Counted from the stretch's first letter, positions 53,643 through 62,551 are shown. The stretch is 64,000 bases of DNA from Rhizobium sp. R634 (GCF_002211305.1 NZ_LOKW01000025.1:372001-436000), one strand, 5' to 3'. Notes: a model not told the origin generated them from the letters alone. Numbers and translations: made by a program.

Positions 53643-54359
53643 TCAGTCGGCGGCGGAGACGCTGGCCGAGCGCAGCCCGGTGTGGCGGCCGAAGCCGGTA
53701 ATGTTGCGGGCGCCGGCCAGGAGCACCTTTACATATTCGGCGAGCATGACGCGCATCGCGTTCGGATCGGTAAACCAGTTGCGGGTCTTCAAATCCGAAT
53801 TGACGACGGGATAGGGGATGAACTCGATGTCGGGATCGACATAGGAGAGTTCGGCGAGGCTGCGCGGCATGTGGTAATTGTTGGTGACGACGAGGACGCT
53901 CCTGTATCCCCTCGCATGGATCCAGTTGGAGGCCTCCTCGGCATTGCCGATCGTGTCGATGGCATCGTGGCCAATATCGACGCAGCAGGAGAAGAGATCG
54001 GCCGAGCCCTGCGTCATCCTGCGGATCTGCGCCGGCGTCGTCGTCGGGTGGACGCCCGAGATCAGTAGCCGTTTGCCGGCGCCCTTCTGCAGCAATTCCA
54101 CGGCTTGGTCGATGCGCTGATAGCCGCCGGTCAGCACCACGATCGCATCCGCCTTGGGTTCGGCGGGCGGCTTCAGCGTCGTCACCGAGTCGGCAAAACG
54201 CAGGAAGCCGCCGAACACCAGGGCGATCGCCAGCACGCAGGCAAAGCCGCCCCAGCGCAGCAGGCGGCGGATGGGGCCGCGCCGCGGCGGCAGACCCGCC
54301 GGGCGCTGAAGCTCCGGGTCCTGCCGAATCGGGTTGCGTGTCGTATGGCCCATGGTCAT
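53643..54359 (-). CDS. YdcF family (DUF218) membrane protein
   Basis: A 238-residue protein with an Arg/Pro-rich cytoplasmic start, one membrane segment (about residues 36-56) and a periplasmic DUF218 domain. Its fold motifs are ADAIVVLTGGYQRIDQAVELL, LLISGVHP and VVTNNYHMPRS (conserved N-x-x-H). DUF218 proteins such as SanA/ElyC affect envelope integrity and the lipid carrier. The specific activity is not known. ATG 54359 or 54353. It lies downstream of ftsX on the same strand after 67 bp. Confidence 0.88.
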   Translation of the reverse strand: MTMGHTTRNPIRQDPELQRPAGLPPRRGPIRRLLRWGGFACVLAIALVFGGFLRFADSVTTLKPPAEPKADAIVVLTGGYQRIDQAVELLQKGAGKRLLISGVHPTTTPAQIRRMTQGSADLFSCCVDIGHDAIDTIGNAEEASNWIHARGYRSVLVVTNNYHMPRSLAELSYVDPDIEFIPYPVVNSDLKTRNWFTDPNAMRVMLAEYVKVLLAGARNITGFGRHTGLRSASVSAAD

Positions 54360-54426
54360 GAATCGTGATTATACGCTGATTGCGGCGCAGAACAGACGCT
54401 GACATGACAAAACGGCATGGTTGCGA

Positions 54427-55440
54427 TCAACTTGCGATGCCGTCAGTCCGTGTCGGGTCCGAACGCAATGTATCGATTTCGTAGATCGTCCGCATGACGG
54501 TCAGCCGCGCGGTGAAAGTCGTGAGCAGCGCGATGACGATCATCGTCGCGAAGATGCCGGCATAACCGAGCACGCCAACGGAAAAGGTGCCGAAAAGTGC
54601 CGTCGCCTGGTCGGTTTCAGGGGTCGCCAGCGTGCGGCTCTGCCAGAAGCCGGCCGTGGCGAAGAAGAGCGCGGCAAGCGCGCTGCCGATCGCTGAGCCC
54701 TTGAGGCTGATCTTCAGGAAATGCTTCTGGAATTCGGTGGCGACGAAGGAGCTTTCGGCGCCGACGAAATGCAGCACTTCGACGATGTGGCGGTTGCCCG
54801 ACAGCGCGCCGCGCGTGGCGAAGACGACGGTCAGCACCATTGCCGAGAAGACCAGCAGGAGGATGCCGGTGCCGATCAGCACCGTCGTATGCGCCATGGA
54901 GACCAGCCGGTCGACCCAGGTGCGGTGGTCGTCGAGGCTCGCCTGCGGGATGCTCTCCTTGAGCAATCCCCTCATCGCATCGAAATCCGGCGGATTGCTC
55001 TCGTCGATGGTGATGACGACGAGGCGGGGAACGGGCAGATCCTTGAGATCGAGACCCGGGCCGAGCCAGGGTTCCAGCAGGCGAGCGGTGGCCGCCTCGT
55101 CGACGATCTGGCCGCTCTTGGTGCCGACGAAGGTCAAAGCGAGATCGCGTGCCTGCGCCAGCGCCTTTTCCATGTCGAGATTGTCGTCCGGCTTGATCTG
55201 GATGGTGATCTCGCGGGAAATCTGGCTCTCCCAGCTTGCCGCGGTCGAGCGCACCATGCTGACGCCGCCGAGCGTCAGGCAGGCGAGGAAAGCCATGATC
55301 GATATGACCACCATCAGGGCGTTGCCCTGGATGTTGGAAGGCGGCAGGATCGGCGCCGTCGGGCGCACGCGCATTTCCGGCCGTTTCTGCTGGTTTTGCG
55401 CCGGCGCCTTGTCTCGGTCTCTGGATGGGGGCTCAGTCAT
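54427..55440 (-). CDS. ftsX: Cell division protein FtsX
   Basis: A 337-residue inner-membrane protein with an N-terminal cytoplasmic tail (about 1-35), four membrane segments (about 38-60, and three in 190-325) and a periplasmic domain between the first two. It pairs with FtsE to activate envelope hydrolases during division. Its start overlaps ftsE by eight bases. It is somewhat longer than E. coli FtsX in the periplasmic part but typical for alphaproteobacteria. Confidence 0.93.
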   Translation of the reverse strand: MTEPPSRDRDKAPAQNQQKRPEMRVRPTAPILPPSNIQGNALMVVISIMAFLACLTLGGVSMVRSTAASWESQISREITIQIKPDDNLDMEKALAQARDLALTFVGTKSGQIVDEAATARLLEPWLGPGLDLKDLPVPRLVVITIDESNPPDFDAMRGLLKESIPQASLDDHRTWVDRLVSMAHTTVLIGTGILLLVFSAMVLTVVFATRGALSGNRHIVEVLHFVGAESSFVATEFQKHFLKISLKGSAIGSALAALFFATAGFWQSRTLATPETDQATALFGTFSVGVLGYAGIFATMIVIALLTTFTARLTVMRTIYEIDTLRSDPTRTDGIAS

Positions 55441-56092
55441 AGATATCGAGGTGCCCTCCCGAAAGGATCATACGGCGGGCTTCCACTTGCTCCATTAGCG
55501 CCAGATCGTGAGTGGCGATCACCACGGCGGTGCCGAGCCGGTTGAGCTCAAGGAAAAGATTGAGCAGGCGCCGTGCCATGGGTGGGTCGACATTGCCGGT
55601 CGGCTCGTCGGCGAGCAGCACTTCCGGCCGGTCCATCAGCGCCCTGGCGATCGCGGCACGCTGCTTTTCCCCGCCGGAAAGCACGGGCGGCAGGACGTTG
55701 ATGCGTTCGCCGAGACCGACCCATTTCAGGAGTTCGATGACGTCGGTCTTGTAGGAGCTCTCCTCCTTGCCCCGCACCCGTAAGGGCAAAGCGACATTCT
55801 CATAGGTGGTGAGATGGTCGAGGAGGCGGAAATCCTGGAAGACGATGCCGACGCGGCGGCGCAGCAGCGGCAGTTCGGGGCGGGGGATTTCGGAAATGTC
55901 GCGCCCGAACATGCGGATCAGGCCGCGCGTCGGCTGCAGCGACATGAAGAGCAGCCTGAGCAGCGACGTCTTGCCGGCGCCCGATGGGCCCGTCAGGAAC
56001 TGAAAGGATTTCTTCGGAATGTCGAAGGTCAGGTCCCGGAGGATTTCCGGGCCCATGCCATAGCGCAAACCGACATTCTCGAAGTGGATCAA
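55433..56092 (-). CDS. ftsE: Cell division ATP-binding protein FtsE
   Basis: A 219-residue ABC ATPase. Walker A GPSGAGKTS (about residues 36-44), the FQDFRLLDHLTTYENVALP segment, signature LSGGEKQR and Walker B VLLADEPTGNVD are present. It works with FtsX at the septum. A start at TTG 56092 (LIHFENVGLRYG) gives the usual 219 residues; upstream in-frame starts would add about 40 residues with no family match. The ribosome site is weak. A TTAACCAT motif lies upstream at 56205-56212. Confidence 0.94.
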   Translation of the reverse strand: MIHFENVGLRYGMGPEILRDLTFDIPKKSFQFLTGPSGAGKTSLLRLLFMSLQPTRGLIRMFGRDISEIPRPELPLLRRRVGIVFQDFRLLDHLTTYENVALPLRVRGKEESSYKTDVIELLKWVGLGERINVLPPVLSGGEKQRAAIARALMDRPEVLLADEPTGNVDPPMARRLLNLFLELNRLGTAVVIATHDLALMEQVEARRMILSGGHLDIYD

Positions 56093-56204
56093 CGGGCAGC
56101 TCAGTCTGTTCTTGGTTTCACCGCGCGACTTGTTAACCAACACCGTTAACAGCCGGTAAATTTTGCCGGAAAGACGCCCGTTTGATGGCAATCTTTGCGA
56201 AGCA

Positions 56205-56212
56205 TTAACCAT
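56205..56212 (+). promoter_or_regulatory. CtrA half-site-like motif upstream of ftsE and the 56299 gene
   Basis: TTAACCAT followed by TAAAATTT, between the divergent ftsE and membrane-protein genes. It matches the TTAACCAT element reported for the cell-cycle regulator CtrA in Rhizobiales. It is a single short motif, so chance is possible. Confidence 0.35.
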
Positions 56213-56298
56213 TAAAATTTACGACTGAGGAGGATTCGTTTCAATGCCAAGATTTCGACCGGCATCGAAACCATGTGGACATCTGCGAGGCAGCCACC

Positions 56299-56949
56299 AT
56301 GGAAGCATCCTCCTTCAGCCGCCGGACACCGGGCCAGGCCTATGATTTCCTGCCGCCGGAACCCGCACGCCGCCAATACCGCACGGCACGCCCTGCCGAT
56401 ATTTCCGACGCCGAGTTCGTCACGGTCGGCAAAGTCCGGCCAAGGGAATTCAACGCAAGGACTTATAACGACAATCGCAGACGCATGGCCGCCGCAGCCG
56501 GTGCGCAGCCGACGCTTCTACCAATAATGGCTTCGGCTCTGCGGAGCGCGGAATCCTGGCTGCAGCGCGCGTCGCTACGCAGCTTCGCAGTCTTGGTGCT
56601 GGGCCTTGCCGTGCTCGTCTTCGGGCTTGCAGGCGGCTTTTCAGGCCTTTCCGCCGAGGGGGCCGCCTCCGGAGCGCCGTTGCATTTCACCCATGTGACC
56701 GTGACGCCGCGGGATGCCAACGGCATGCGCGTGCTTGATATCAACGGCATCATCGAAAACGAAAGCGGCACCACGCAGACGGTGCATCCGATCCGCGCCG
56801 ATCTCGTGACCGACGAACGGCTGACAGCAAGCATCGTCATCGAACCGCCCGCCGACGTCGTCTATGCCGGCCAAAGCCGGGGTTTCTCGGCCCGCGTCCA
56901 GCATGCCGGCGGCAAGATGCCGGAGGTCAGGCTTTCCTTTCTGCCATAG
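56299..56949 (+). CDS. Membrane-anchored protein of unknown function beside ftsE
   Basis: A 216-residue protein with a Pro/Arg-rich cytoplasmic start (SRRTPGQAYDFLPPEPARR), one membrane segment (about residues 90-112) and a C-terminal periplasmic beta domain (about 125-216) with the DUF3426-like pattern THVTVTPRDANGMRVLDINGIIENESG. Function unknown; the position beside ftsEX suggests an envelope role. ATG 56299 has GAGG upstream. A well-signalled 33-codon frame (56244-56345) overlaps its start in another frame. Confidence 0.75.
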   Translation: MEASSFSRRTPGQAYDFLPPEPARRQYRTARPADISDAEFVTVGKVRPREFNARTYNDNRRRMAAAAGAQPTLLPIMASALRSAESWLQRASLRSFAVLVLGLAVLVFGLAGGFSGLSAEGAASGAPLHFTHVTVTPRDANGMRVLDINGIIENESGTTQTVHPIRADLVTDERLTASIVIEPPADVVYAGQSRGFSARVQHAGGKMPEVRLSFLP

Positions 56950-57082
56950 CGCCGCGGGAGGCGTGACGGCCGGCTTACGGCCGCAAGTCTGCATGAATCG
57001 CGTTAATTTCATGCCGAGCGAGGCTGTTTCAGGCTCGCATATGTGCTAACGGCTTACCCTTCTTTTCATGGAGCAAGCCCTT

Positions 57083-57625
57083 ATGCCTGTCGTGCGCGGA
57101 AAAAACATCGAGCCGCTCTTCACCGCCGAGCAGATCGCCGAGCGCAATCATTCGATGGCGCGGGAGATCGCCAACGGTCCGACCAAGGACCTGCTCGTCA
57201 TCGCGGTACTCAAGGGCTCCTTCATCTTCGCCGCGGACCTGATCCGCGCCCTGCATGACACCGGGCTTGCTCCGGAGGTCGAGTTCATCACGCTGTCGAG
57301 CTACGGCAGCGGCACCGTTTCCCAGGGCGTGCGCATCGTCAAGGATATCGACAGCGACGTGCACGGCCGCGACGTGCTTTTGATCGACGATATCCTCGAA
57401 TCCGGCCGGACGCTGCTTTTTGCCAAGGAGCTGCTCTTCGAGCGCGGCGCACGCAACGTCACGATCGCCGTGCTGCTCGACAAGCGCGTCAAGCGCAAGG
57501 AAAAGCTGGAAGCCGATTATGTCGGCTTCGAATGCCCCGACTATTTCGTCGTCGGCTATGGCATGGATGTCGCTTATGCCTTTCGCGAATTGCCCTTCGT
57601 CGGCGTGGTTACCGGCGACGCCTGA
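57083..57625 (+). CDS. hpt: Hypoxanthine phosphoribosyltransferase
   Basis: A 180-residue purine-salvage enzyme. It has an N-terminal MPVVRGKNIEPLFTAEQIAERN, the AVLKGSFIFAADL loop, LSSYGSG(T), the PRPP motif DVLLIDDILESGRTL (about residues 93-107) and the base-binding VGYGMDV. ATG 57083 is chosen because GGAG lies 9 nt upstream; ATG 57068 is an in-frame alternative. It is followed by a large stem-loop, then cpdR. Confidence 0.93.
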   Translation: MPVVRGKNIEPLFTAEQIAERNHSMAREIANGPTKDLLVIAVLKGSFIFAADLIRALHDTGLAPEVEFITLSSYGSGTVSQGVRIVKDIDSDVHGRDVLLIDDILESGRTLLFAKELLFERGARNVTIAVLLDKRVKRKEKLEADYVGFECPDYFVVGYGMDVAYAFRELPFVGVVTGDA

Positions 57626-57640
57626 ATTATCGGGAGCACC

Positions 57641-57678
57641 GCAGCGCCTTCGCACGTCTGAAAAGACGCGCGGCGCTG
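57641..57678. repeat. Stem-loop element between hpt and cpdR
   Basis: An outer stem, CAGCGCC with GGCGCTG, encloses an inner stem, CGCACGTCT with AGACGCGCG (one mismatch), around a GAAA loop. It may end hpt transcription, although no T-run follows. The form recalls a common short palindromic element of rhizobial intergenic regions, but I remember this rather than having compared it. Confidence 0.55.
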
Positions 57679-57700
57679 TGCTGTCGCCCGAGACGGGTTG

Positions 57701-57708
57701 TTAACCAT
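57701..57708 (+). promoter_or_regulatory. CtrA half-site-like motif upstream of cpdR
   Basis: TTAACCAT about 90 bp before the cpdR start, followed by TCCGTTC. cpdR is a CtrA target in Caulobacter, so the motif is plausible here. It is a single short motif. Confidence 0.4.
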
Positions 57709-57794
57709 TCCGTTCATCGCTTCGCCATCTTTACCGATCGAAAAGGAAAGTCTGGTGATTTCCGTCGCGGGGCTGAAGACGGAGCAATGCACAT

Positions 57795-58154
57795 ATGGCA
57801 AGAATTCTGATTACGGAAGACGAGGACTCCCTGCGGTCTTTCGTAGCCCGGGCCTTGCGGCTCGACGGTCACGAGACCGATGAAGCCGCCGACGGCGCCG
57901 AAGGGCTGGAGAAGCTGAAGGACGGGGTCTACGATCTGCTGCTGTCGGATATCCGCATGCCCGTGATGGACGGCATCGAGCTCGCCCATCAGGCAAAGGA
58001 CGCTTTTCCTGCTTTGAAGATCCTGCTGATGACCGGCTATGCCGAACAGCGCGAGCGCGCCGACGACCTCGCGGAAAAGATCATCGACGTCGTCTCCAAG
58101 CCCTTCGCGCTTCCCGATATACGCAAGGCTGTCGCCCGGGCGCTCGTCGCTTAA
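57795..58154 (+). CDS. cpdR: Single-domain response regulator CpdR
   Basis: A 119-residue receiver domain with no output domain. Acidic pocket residues E8/D9-type (TEDEDS), the phosphorylated Asp at D52 in LLSDIRMP, the T in LLMTGYA and the Lys in VVSKPF are present. Unphosphorylated CpdR brings ClpXP to its substrates at the cell pole and controls turnover of CtrA and other cell-cycle factors; in rhizobia it is needed for normal cell cycle and symbiosis. Start ATG 57795. It is preceded by a CtrA-like motif. Confidence 0.93.
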   Translation: MARILITEDEDSLRSFVARALRLDGHETDEAADGAEGLEKLKDGVYDLLLSDIRMPVMDGIELAHQAKDAFPALKILLMTGYAEQRERADDLAEKIIDVVSKPFALPDIRKAVARALVA

Positions 58155-58178
58155 CGCATTTTCATTCCTCGGAATTCA

Positions 58179-58220
58179 CGCGTAACCCCGGAAATCGCTT
58201 GGGATTTCCGGGGTTACGCG
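58179..58220. terminator. Long inverted repeat between cpdR and the convergent TIGR02302 gene
   Basis: A perfect 18-bp inverted repeat (58179-58196 with 58203-58220, core GTAACCCCGGAAATC) around a 6-nt loop. There is no T-run on either side. It is placed where a shared terminator of two convergent genes would be; an RNA-stability or protein-binding role is also possible. Confidence 0.65.
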
Positions 58221-58257
58221 CGTCAAAACCTGATATCCTTTGCTTGATGACGCAGGC

Positions 58258-60909
58258 CTACTGGATATCCAGAAGCCGTTCGAGATATCGCCGCTCCATC
58301 TCCTGCGGCGGATTGTTGCCGAGCTTTTCGCGAATCGCGTCGAGGATTTCGCGCGCCCGCTGGACGTCGATTTCGTCGGGCACCTTCACGCCGTCGTCGT
58401 CGATATAGCCCTTGCTCATGCGTGGCCGTCCGAGCGGGTCGCGGCCGTTCTGATCGCCCTGGCCGACCTGCCCGTTCGGGCCCTGTCCCTGCTGGCCCCG
58501 CTGCGCCTGCATCATCTGGTTCATCATGTCGCGGGCGCCCTGGCGAAGGGCTTCCAGCGCGCGGCCCTGGTTTTCGACGGCCGTGTCGCCGCGGCCCTGG
58601 CCGAGCTCGCGGCCGGCGCCGTCCATCTCGCGTTGGGCCTGGCCGAAGCCCGGGCCGGGCTTCATGCCCATTTCGCCGAGTTTCTTCTGCAATTCGCCTA
58701 GCTGCTTGCCGAGCGCATCCTGCTGGGCGCGCAGCTGTTTCAGCGCCTCCCTCAGCTGCTCGGCCGTCATCTGGTCGGAAGGTTGCTGGCCCTCGCCTTG
58801 CTGACCTTGCTGCTGGTCCTGCGGCTCGCCGTTCTCGCCCGGGGTCATCTGGTCGAGGAGCGGGTCGTTCTCGCCCATATCGGATTCGCCGCGCTGCATG
58901 CGATCCTTGAGCTGCTGATCGAGGCGGAAGGTCTCTTCCATCAGCTTCTGCTGGTCGCGCAGGATCTCGCCGAGCTTGTCGATCTGCTTGCGGGCTTCGC
59001 TGTTTTCCTGGCCCTGCTGACCCCGCTGCGGCCGGCCGGCCTGCAGGTTGTTCATCATGCGCTGCAATTCCGAGAGCATCTGCTGGGCCGCGTCGCGATT
59101 GCCGGAGCGGGCGAGATTCTCGATCTGGTCCATCATCCGTTCCAGATCCTGCTGGCGCAGGATATTCTGGGCATTCTGGTTCGGCTGCATCGGGGCGTTC
59201 TGCATGCGCTGGGCAAGCTCGGTCATGTAATCCTGCATCGCCTTGCGCAGCTCGTCCATCAGCTTCTTGATCTCCTCGTCGGACGCATTGCGGTTCAAGG
59301 CATCGGCAAGCTTCTGCTGGGCTTCGCGCAGCTTGCGTTCGGCCAGCGAAAGATCACCATCCTCCATGCCAAGCGCGATTTCCCAGAGATATTGAGCCGT
59401 ATCCTTCAGCGCATCCTCGGTTTTTGCGAGCTTCATGCGGGCCAAGGCGGATTCCAGCAGCAGATAATTGGTGAGCTTGGGAATGGTCTCCTCAGGACGA
59501 ATGGTCAGCGCCTCGTTCAGCGCGATTGCCTGCGGCATCTTGCGCGTGTCGAGCGCGAAGACCTGTCGTTCCTCTGCAACGGCCGCGGCAAGTGGCTCGT
59601 TGAAGGGCCGCGAGGGCAGGATCATGTCATAGGGCGGGCTGCGGCCGGTCTGGCCGGCGGCATCCTTGGCGACGAGGGTGATGCGCACGCGCTTGCCGGC
59701 AAGCGGATGTTCGGTCAGGTTTCGGCTGGTCACGCCCTTGGCGTCGCGGGCGTTGCGGCGGGGGATATCCAGCCGGTATTCCGGCAGCGGGTAGAGCGGC
59801 GTCGCCGTCGGATCGGCTTCGACCGGCACGATTTCCGCATGGGCCTCCTGAACGCCGTAATCGTCCTTGACGGTGAAGCCGATTTCGAGCGCGCCGTTGA
59901 CGCTCGGCTTCGGCATGCCGTCGAAGGCGATTTCCGGCGCCTTGTCGGGCAGCACGTCGAAGCTCCAGCGGCGGCCATTAACCTCGAGCGCGCCGTTTTC
60001 CTCGAGCTTCATCACATGCGTCTGCGCGACGAGGGCATTGTTGGCCGGTGCGCCGGTCGCCGGCTGCTCCACGGCGGGCGCCGCTGCCTGCTGCGCCTTT
60101 GTGTCTCCCTGCACGGGGATATCTCGCGCCTCGCCGTTCGCCCTACGGAAAACAACTTTCTCGGCCGTCTTTCCGCCGCTGACGCGCACGGTGAGGCCCG
60201 AAAATTGCGGAATGCCGATCGCCGCCTGCTCGCTGCCGTCGGCTGTGAGATAAACCGGCGCACGGCCGGTATAGGAGGGCGGCGTCACCCAGGCGTCGAT
60301 GCGCACCGCCGGATCGACCGTCACCTGTTCGGGGGCCGCCTGCAGGGCGTCGCCCACCGAGCCGCCGTTGATCGACAGCGAATAGCCGAAGGCTGTGACG
60401 ACAAGCAGTGCCGGAATGGCGCGAAGGGCGAAGCGGTCATGCGCGGCGATATCGGGTCTCGGCATGCCGGCATCGAGGGCGGCGATCTTCTCGGCCATGC
60501 GCGCCTGGTGCTCGCGCCAAAGCGCCCGGGCGAACGGCGTATCGAAGGCCGGATCGTCTTCCTGGACGGTGACCGGCTGGTGCGGCAGGCCATTGCGCTC
60601 TTCCAGCATGCGGTCCGCTTCGGCGACCTTGGGCCAGCGCAGATTGCGGAAGGGGACGAGCGAAACGAGGAAAGCGGCGGCGAAAGCGATCAGCAGCAGG
60701 ATGCGCATCCAGTCCGGCACGCTGCGGAAGAGGCCGAACCAGGACGCGGAAAGATAAAAAGCGATGACCGAGAGGACCGGCATCAGCGGCGGCAGCAGCT
60801 GCTCGAAGAAGAGCACGATGCGCGCCAGCAGGCGCTTCGTCGTTACCAGCCGGGCAAGCGAGGGGCGGAGCGCGAATGCACCTTTCTTCTGCCTCGTAGG
60901 GCTTGTCAT
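58258..60909 (-). CDS. TIGR02302 family (DUF4175) membrane protein
   Basis: An 883-residue protein. It has two membrane segments (about residues 30-75), a third near 155-175, a beta-rich periplasmic region (about 190-490) and a long helical, Gln/Met/Arg-rich C-terminus (about 560-850) with repeated QQ, QMQ and GQGQ stretches. This matches the TIGR02302 family typical of Rhizobiales, whose function is unknown. An envelope role is likely from the topology. ATG 60909 has GGAG about 9 nt upstream; upstream frame extension to 61047 lacks family-like sequence. It lies downstream of lysA. Confidence 0.85.
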   Translation of the reverse strand: MTSPTRQKKGAFALRPSLARLVTTKRLLARIVLFFEQLLPPLMPVLSVIAFYLSASWFGLFRSVPDWMRILLLIAFAAAFLVSLVPFRNLRWPKVAEADRMLEERNGLPHQPVTVQEDDPAFDTPFARALWREHQARMAEKIAALDAGMPRPDIAAHDRFALRAIPALLVVTAFGYSLSINGGSVGDALQAAPEQVTVDPAVRIDAWVTPPSYTGRAPVYLTADGSEQAAIGIPQFSGLTVRVSGGKTAEKVVFRRANGEARDIPVQGDTKAQQAAAPAVEQPATGAPANNALVAQTHVMKLEENGALEVNGRRWSFDVLPDKAPEIAFDGMPKPSVNGALEIGFTVKDDYGVQEAHAEIVPVEADPTATPLYPLPEYRLDIPRRNARDAKGVTSRNLTEHPLAGKRVRITLVAKDAAGQTGRSPPYDMILPSRPFNEPLAAAVAEERQVFALDTRKMPQAIALNEALTIRPEETIPKLTNYLLLESALARMKLAKTEDALKDTAQYLWEIALGMEDGDLSLAERKLREAQQKLADALNRNASDEEIKKLMDELRKAMQDYMTELAQRMQNAPMQPNQNAQNILRQQDLERMMDQIENLARSGNRDAAQQMLSELQRMMNNLQAGRPQRGQQGQENSEARKQIDKLGEILRDQQKLMEETFRLDQQLKDRMQRGESDMGENDPLLDQMTPGENGEPQDQQQGQQGEGQQPSDQMTAEQLREALKQLRAQQDALGKQLGELQKKLGEMGMKPGPGFGQAQREMDGAGRELGQGRGDTAVENQGRALEALRQGARDMMNQMMQAQRGQQGQGPNGQVGQGDQNGRDPLGRPRMSKGYIDDDGVKVPDEIDVQRAREILDAIREKLGNNPPQEMERRYLERLLDIQ

Positions 60910-61075
60910 CGGTCCGGTCTCCGCGATCTGGCGTTCTGATACAGAGGGCGCTTCCGGCGATTGCGGGGCAATACGCTCATGATTGACAAGGATAACACTC
61001 TTTGTGGCGAAGGCGAGGGCGAGCGGCCGGTAATACCGGCTTTTCACGTTTGTTCGCCAAAAAGTGATGGCCTTG

Positions 61076-62344
61076 TCAGTCGAGCCAGGCCGGAACTGAA
61101 TCGAGACCGATCAGTTCGGCGTAGGTTCTGCGCGGGCGAATCGTATGGAAATCGCTGCCCTTGACCAGAACTTCGGGCACCAGCAGGCGGCTGTTATAGG
61201 TGCCTGCCTGCACCGCGCCATAGGCGCCGGCGGTGCTGACGGCGATCAGATCGCCGGGCTTCGGCATCGCCATTTCACGGTCGAGCGCCAGATAATCGCC
61301 GGTCTCGCAGACGGGGCCGACGACGTCGGCGCGGATGCGCGGGGCATTGGCCGCCGAGATCGTGACCGGGCGGATCTCGTGATAGGCCTCATAGAGGGTC
61401 GGGCGGATGAGATCGTTCATCGCGCCATCGACGATGACGAAGGTCTTTTCGCCGCCGTCCTTCACATAGAGGACTTCGGTCACGAGGATGCCGGCATTGC
61501 CGACGATTAGGCGGCCGGGCTCGGTGATGATCTTGCAGTTCAGGCCGCGCAGCTGGTTCTTGACGATCGCCGCATAGGCATCGGGAAGCGGCGGCGGATT
61601 GTTGTCGTCCTTATAGGGGACGCCGAGGCCGCCGCCGATATCGACGTGGTGAATGGTGTGGCCGTCGGCGCGTAGCGTCGCGACGAGGTCGCTGAGCAGC
61701 TTGAAGGCATCGTCGAAGGGCTGCAGCTCGGTGATCTGGCTGCCGATGTGCATGTCGATGCCGGTGACTTCGATGCCCGGCAGCTTGGCGGCATGGGCAT
61801 AGATGGCGCGGGCGCGCTCCCAGGAGATGCCGAACTTGTTTTCCTTCTTGCCGGTCGAGATCTTCGAATGCGTCTTCGCGTCGACATCCGGGTTGATGCG
61901 GAAGGAGACCGGCGCTTTCTTGCCGGCGCTGACGGCGCGCTGGTTGAGGATCTCGAGCTCCGGTTCGGATTCGACGTTGAAGCAGTAGATGCCGGCCTCA
62001 AGGGCAAAATCCATCTCCTGCGGCGTCTTGCCGACACCCGAAAACATGATGCGGTCCGCCGGAATGCCGGCGGCAAGCGCGCGGCGCAGCTCGCCTTCCG
62101 AGACGACGTCGATGCCGGCGCCGAGGCGGCCGAGCGTCTTCAGCACCGCCTGGTTCGAATTCGCCTTCATCGCGTAGCAGACCATGGAGTCGACATCGGC
62201 GAAGGCTTCGGAGAAGACGCGGTAATGGCGTTCCAGCGTCGCGGTGGAATAGACGTAAAAGGGCGTGCCGACCGCCTTGGCGATCTCGGGAACGGGGACG
62301 TTCTCGGCGTGAAGGATGCCGTCGCGATAATCGAAATGGTTCAC
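61076..62344 (-). CDS. lysA: Diaminopimelate decarboxylase
   Basis: A 422-residue PLP enzyme that decarboxylates meso-diaminopimelate to lysine, the last step of lysine synthesis. The PLP lysine K60 is in CYAMKANSN; then HIGSQI, a GGGLGVPY segment, EPGR(LIV) and the Cys in GPVCETGDYLA are all visible. The start is GTG at 62344. It lies 12 bp after the small lipoprotein gene and is followed by the TIGR02302 gene, forming an argH-lipoprotein-lysA-TIGR02302 row. Confidence 0.95.
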   Translation of the reverse strand: MNHFDYRDGILHAENVPVPEIAKAVGTPFYVYSTATLERHYRVFSEAFADVDSMVCYAMKANSNQAVLKTLGRLGAGIDVVSEGELRRALAAGIPADRIMFSGVGKTPQEMDFALEAGIYCFNVESEPELEILNQRAVSAGKKAPVSFRINPDVDAKTHSKISTGKKENKFGISWERARAIYAHAAKLPGIEVTGIDMHIGSQITELQPFDDAFKLLSDLVATLRADGHTIHHVDIGGGLGVPYKDDNNPPPLPDAYAAIVKNQLRGLNCKIITEPGRLIVGNAGILVTEVLYVKDGGEKTFVIVDGAMNDLIRPTLYEAYHEIRPVTISAANAPRIRADVVGPVCETGDYLALDREMAMPKPGDLIAVSTAGAYGAVQAGTYNSRLLVPEVLVKGSDFHTIRPRRTYAELIGLDSVPAWLD

Positions 62345-62356
62345 GGGATGTGCGCC

Positions 62357-62551
62357 TTAAAGAAGAGGGTCAAGAAGGAAGGGCTTGTCGACAGTGCCCG
62401 GCTGTTTCGTCGGTTTCGAAACGTCGCCTTCCTTCGTTGCCGCAGCACTCGGCGGATCGAGGTCGCCTTTGCGTCCGCATCCGGCAACGGCAAGGCCGAT
62501 GACGGCGAGCACCGCCGTCAGGCGGATGAGGTGCGGCAAGCTCTTCTGCAT
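62357..62551 (-). CDS. Small LptM/YifL-like lipoprotein
   Basis: A 64-residue lipoprotein with a hydrophobic signal and lipobox AVAGC (Cys25), followed immediately by GRKGDLDPPSA, the short conserved start of the LptM/YifL family, and then a Pro/Lys-rich tail. E. coli LptM helps LptD disulfide maturation in lipopolysaccharide export. The position before lysA, as in E. coli (yifL near dapF), supports the assignment. ATG 62551 has AGAGGAT upstream; an in-frame start at 62590 is rejected. Confidence 0.87.
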   Translation of the reverse strand: MQKSLPHLIRLTAVLAVIGLAVAGCGRKGDLDPPSAAATKEGDVSKPTKQPGTVDKPFLLDPLL

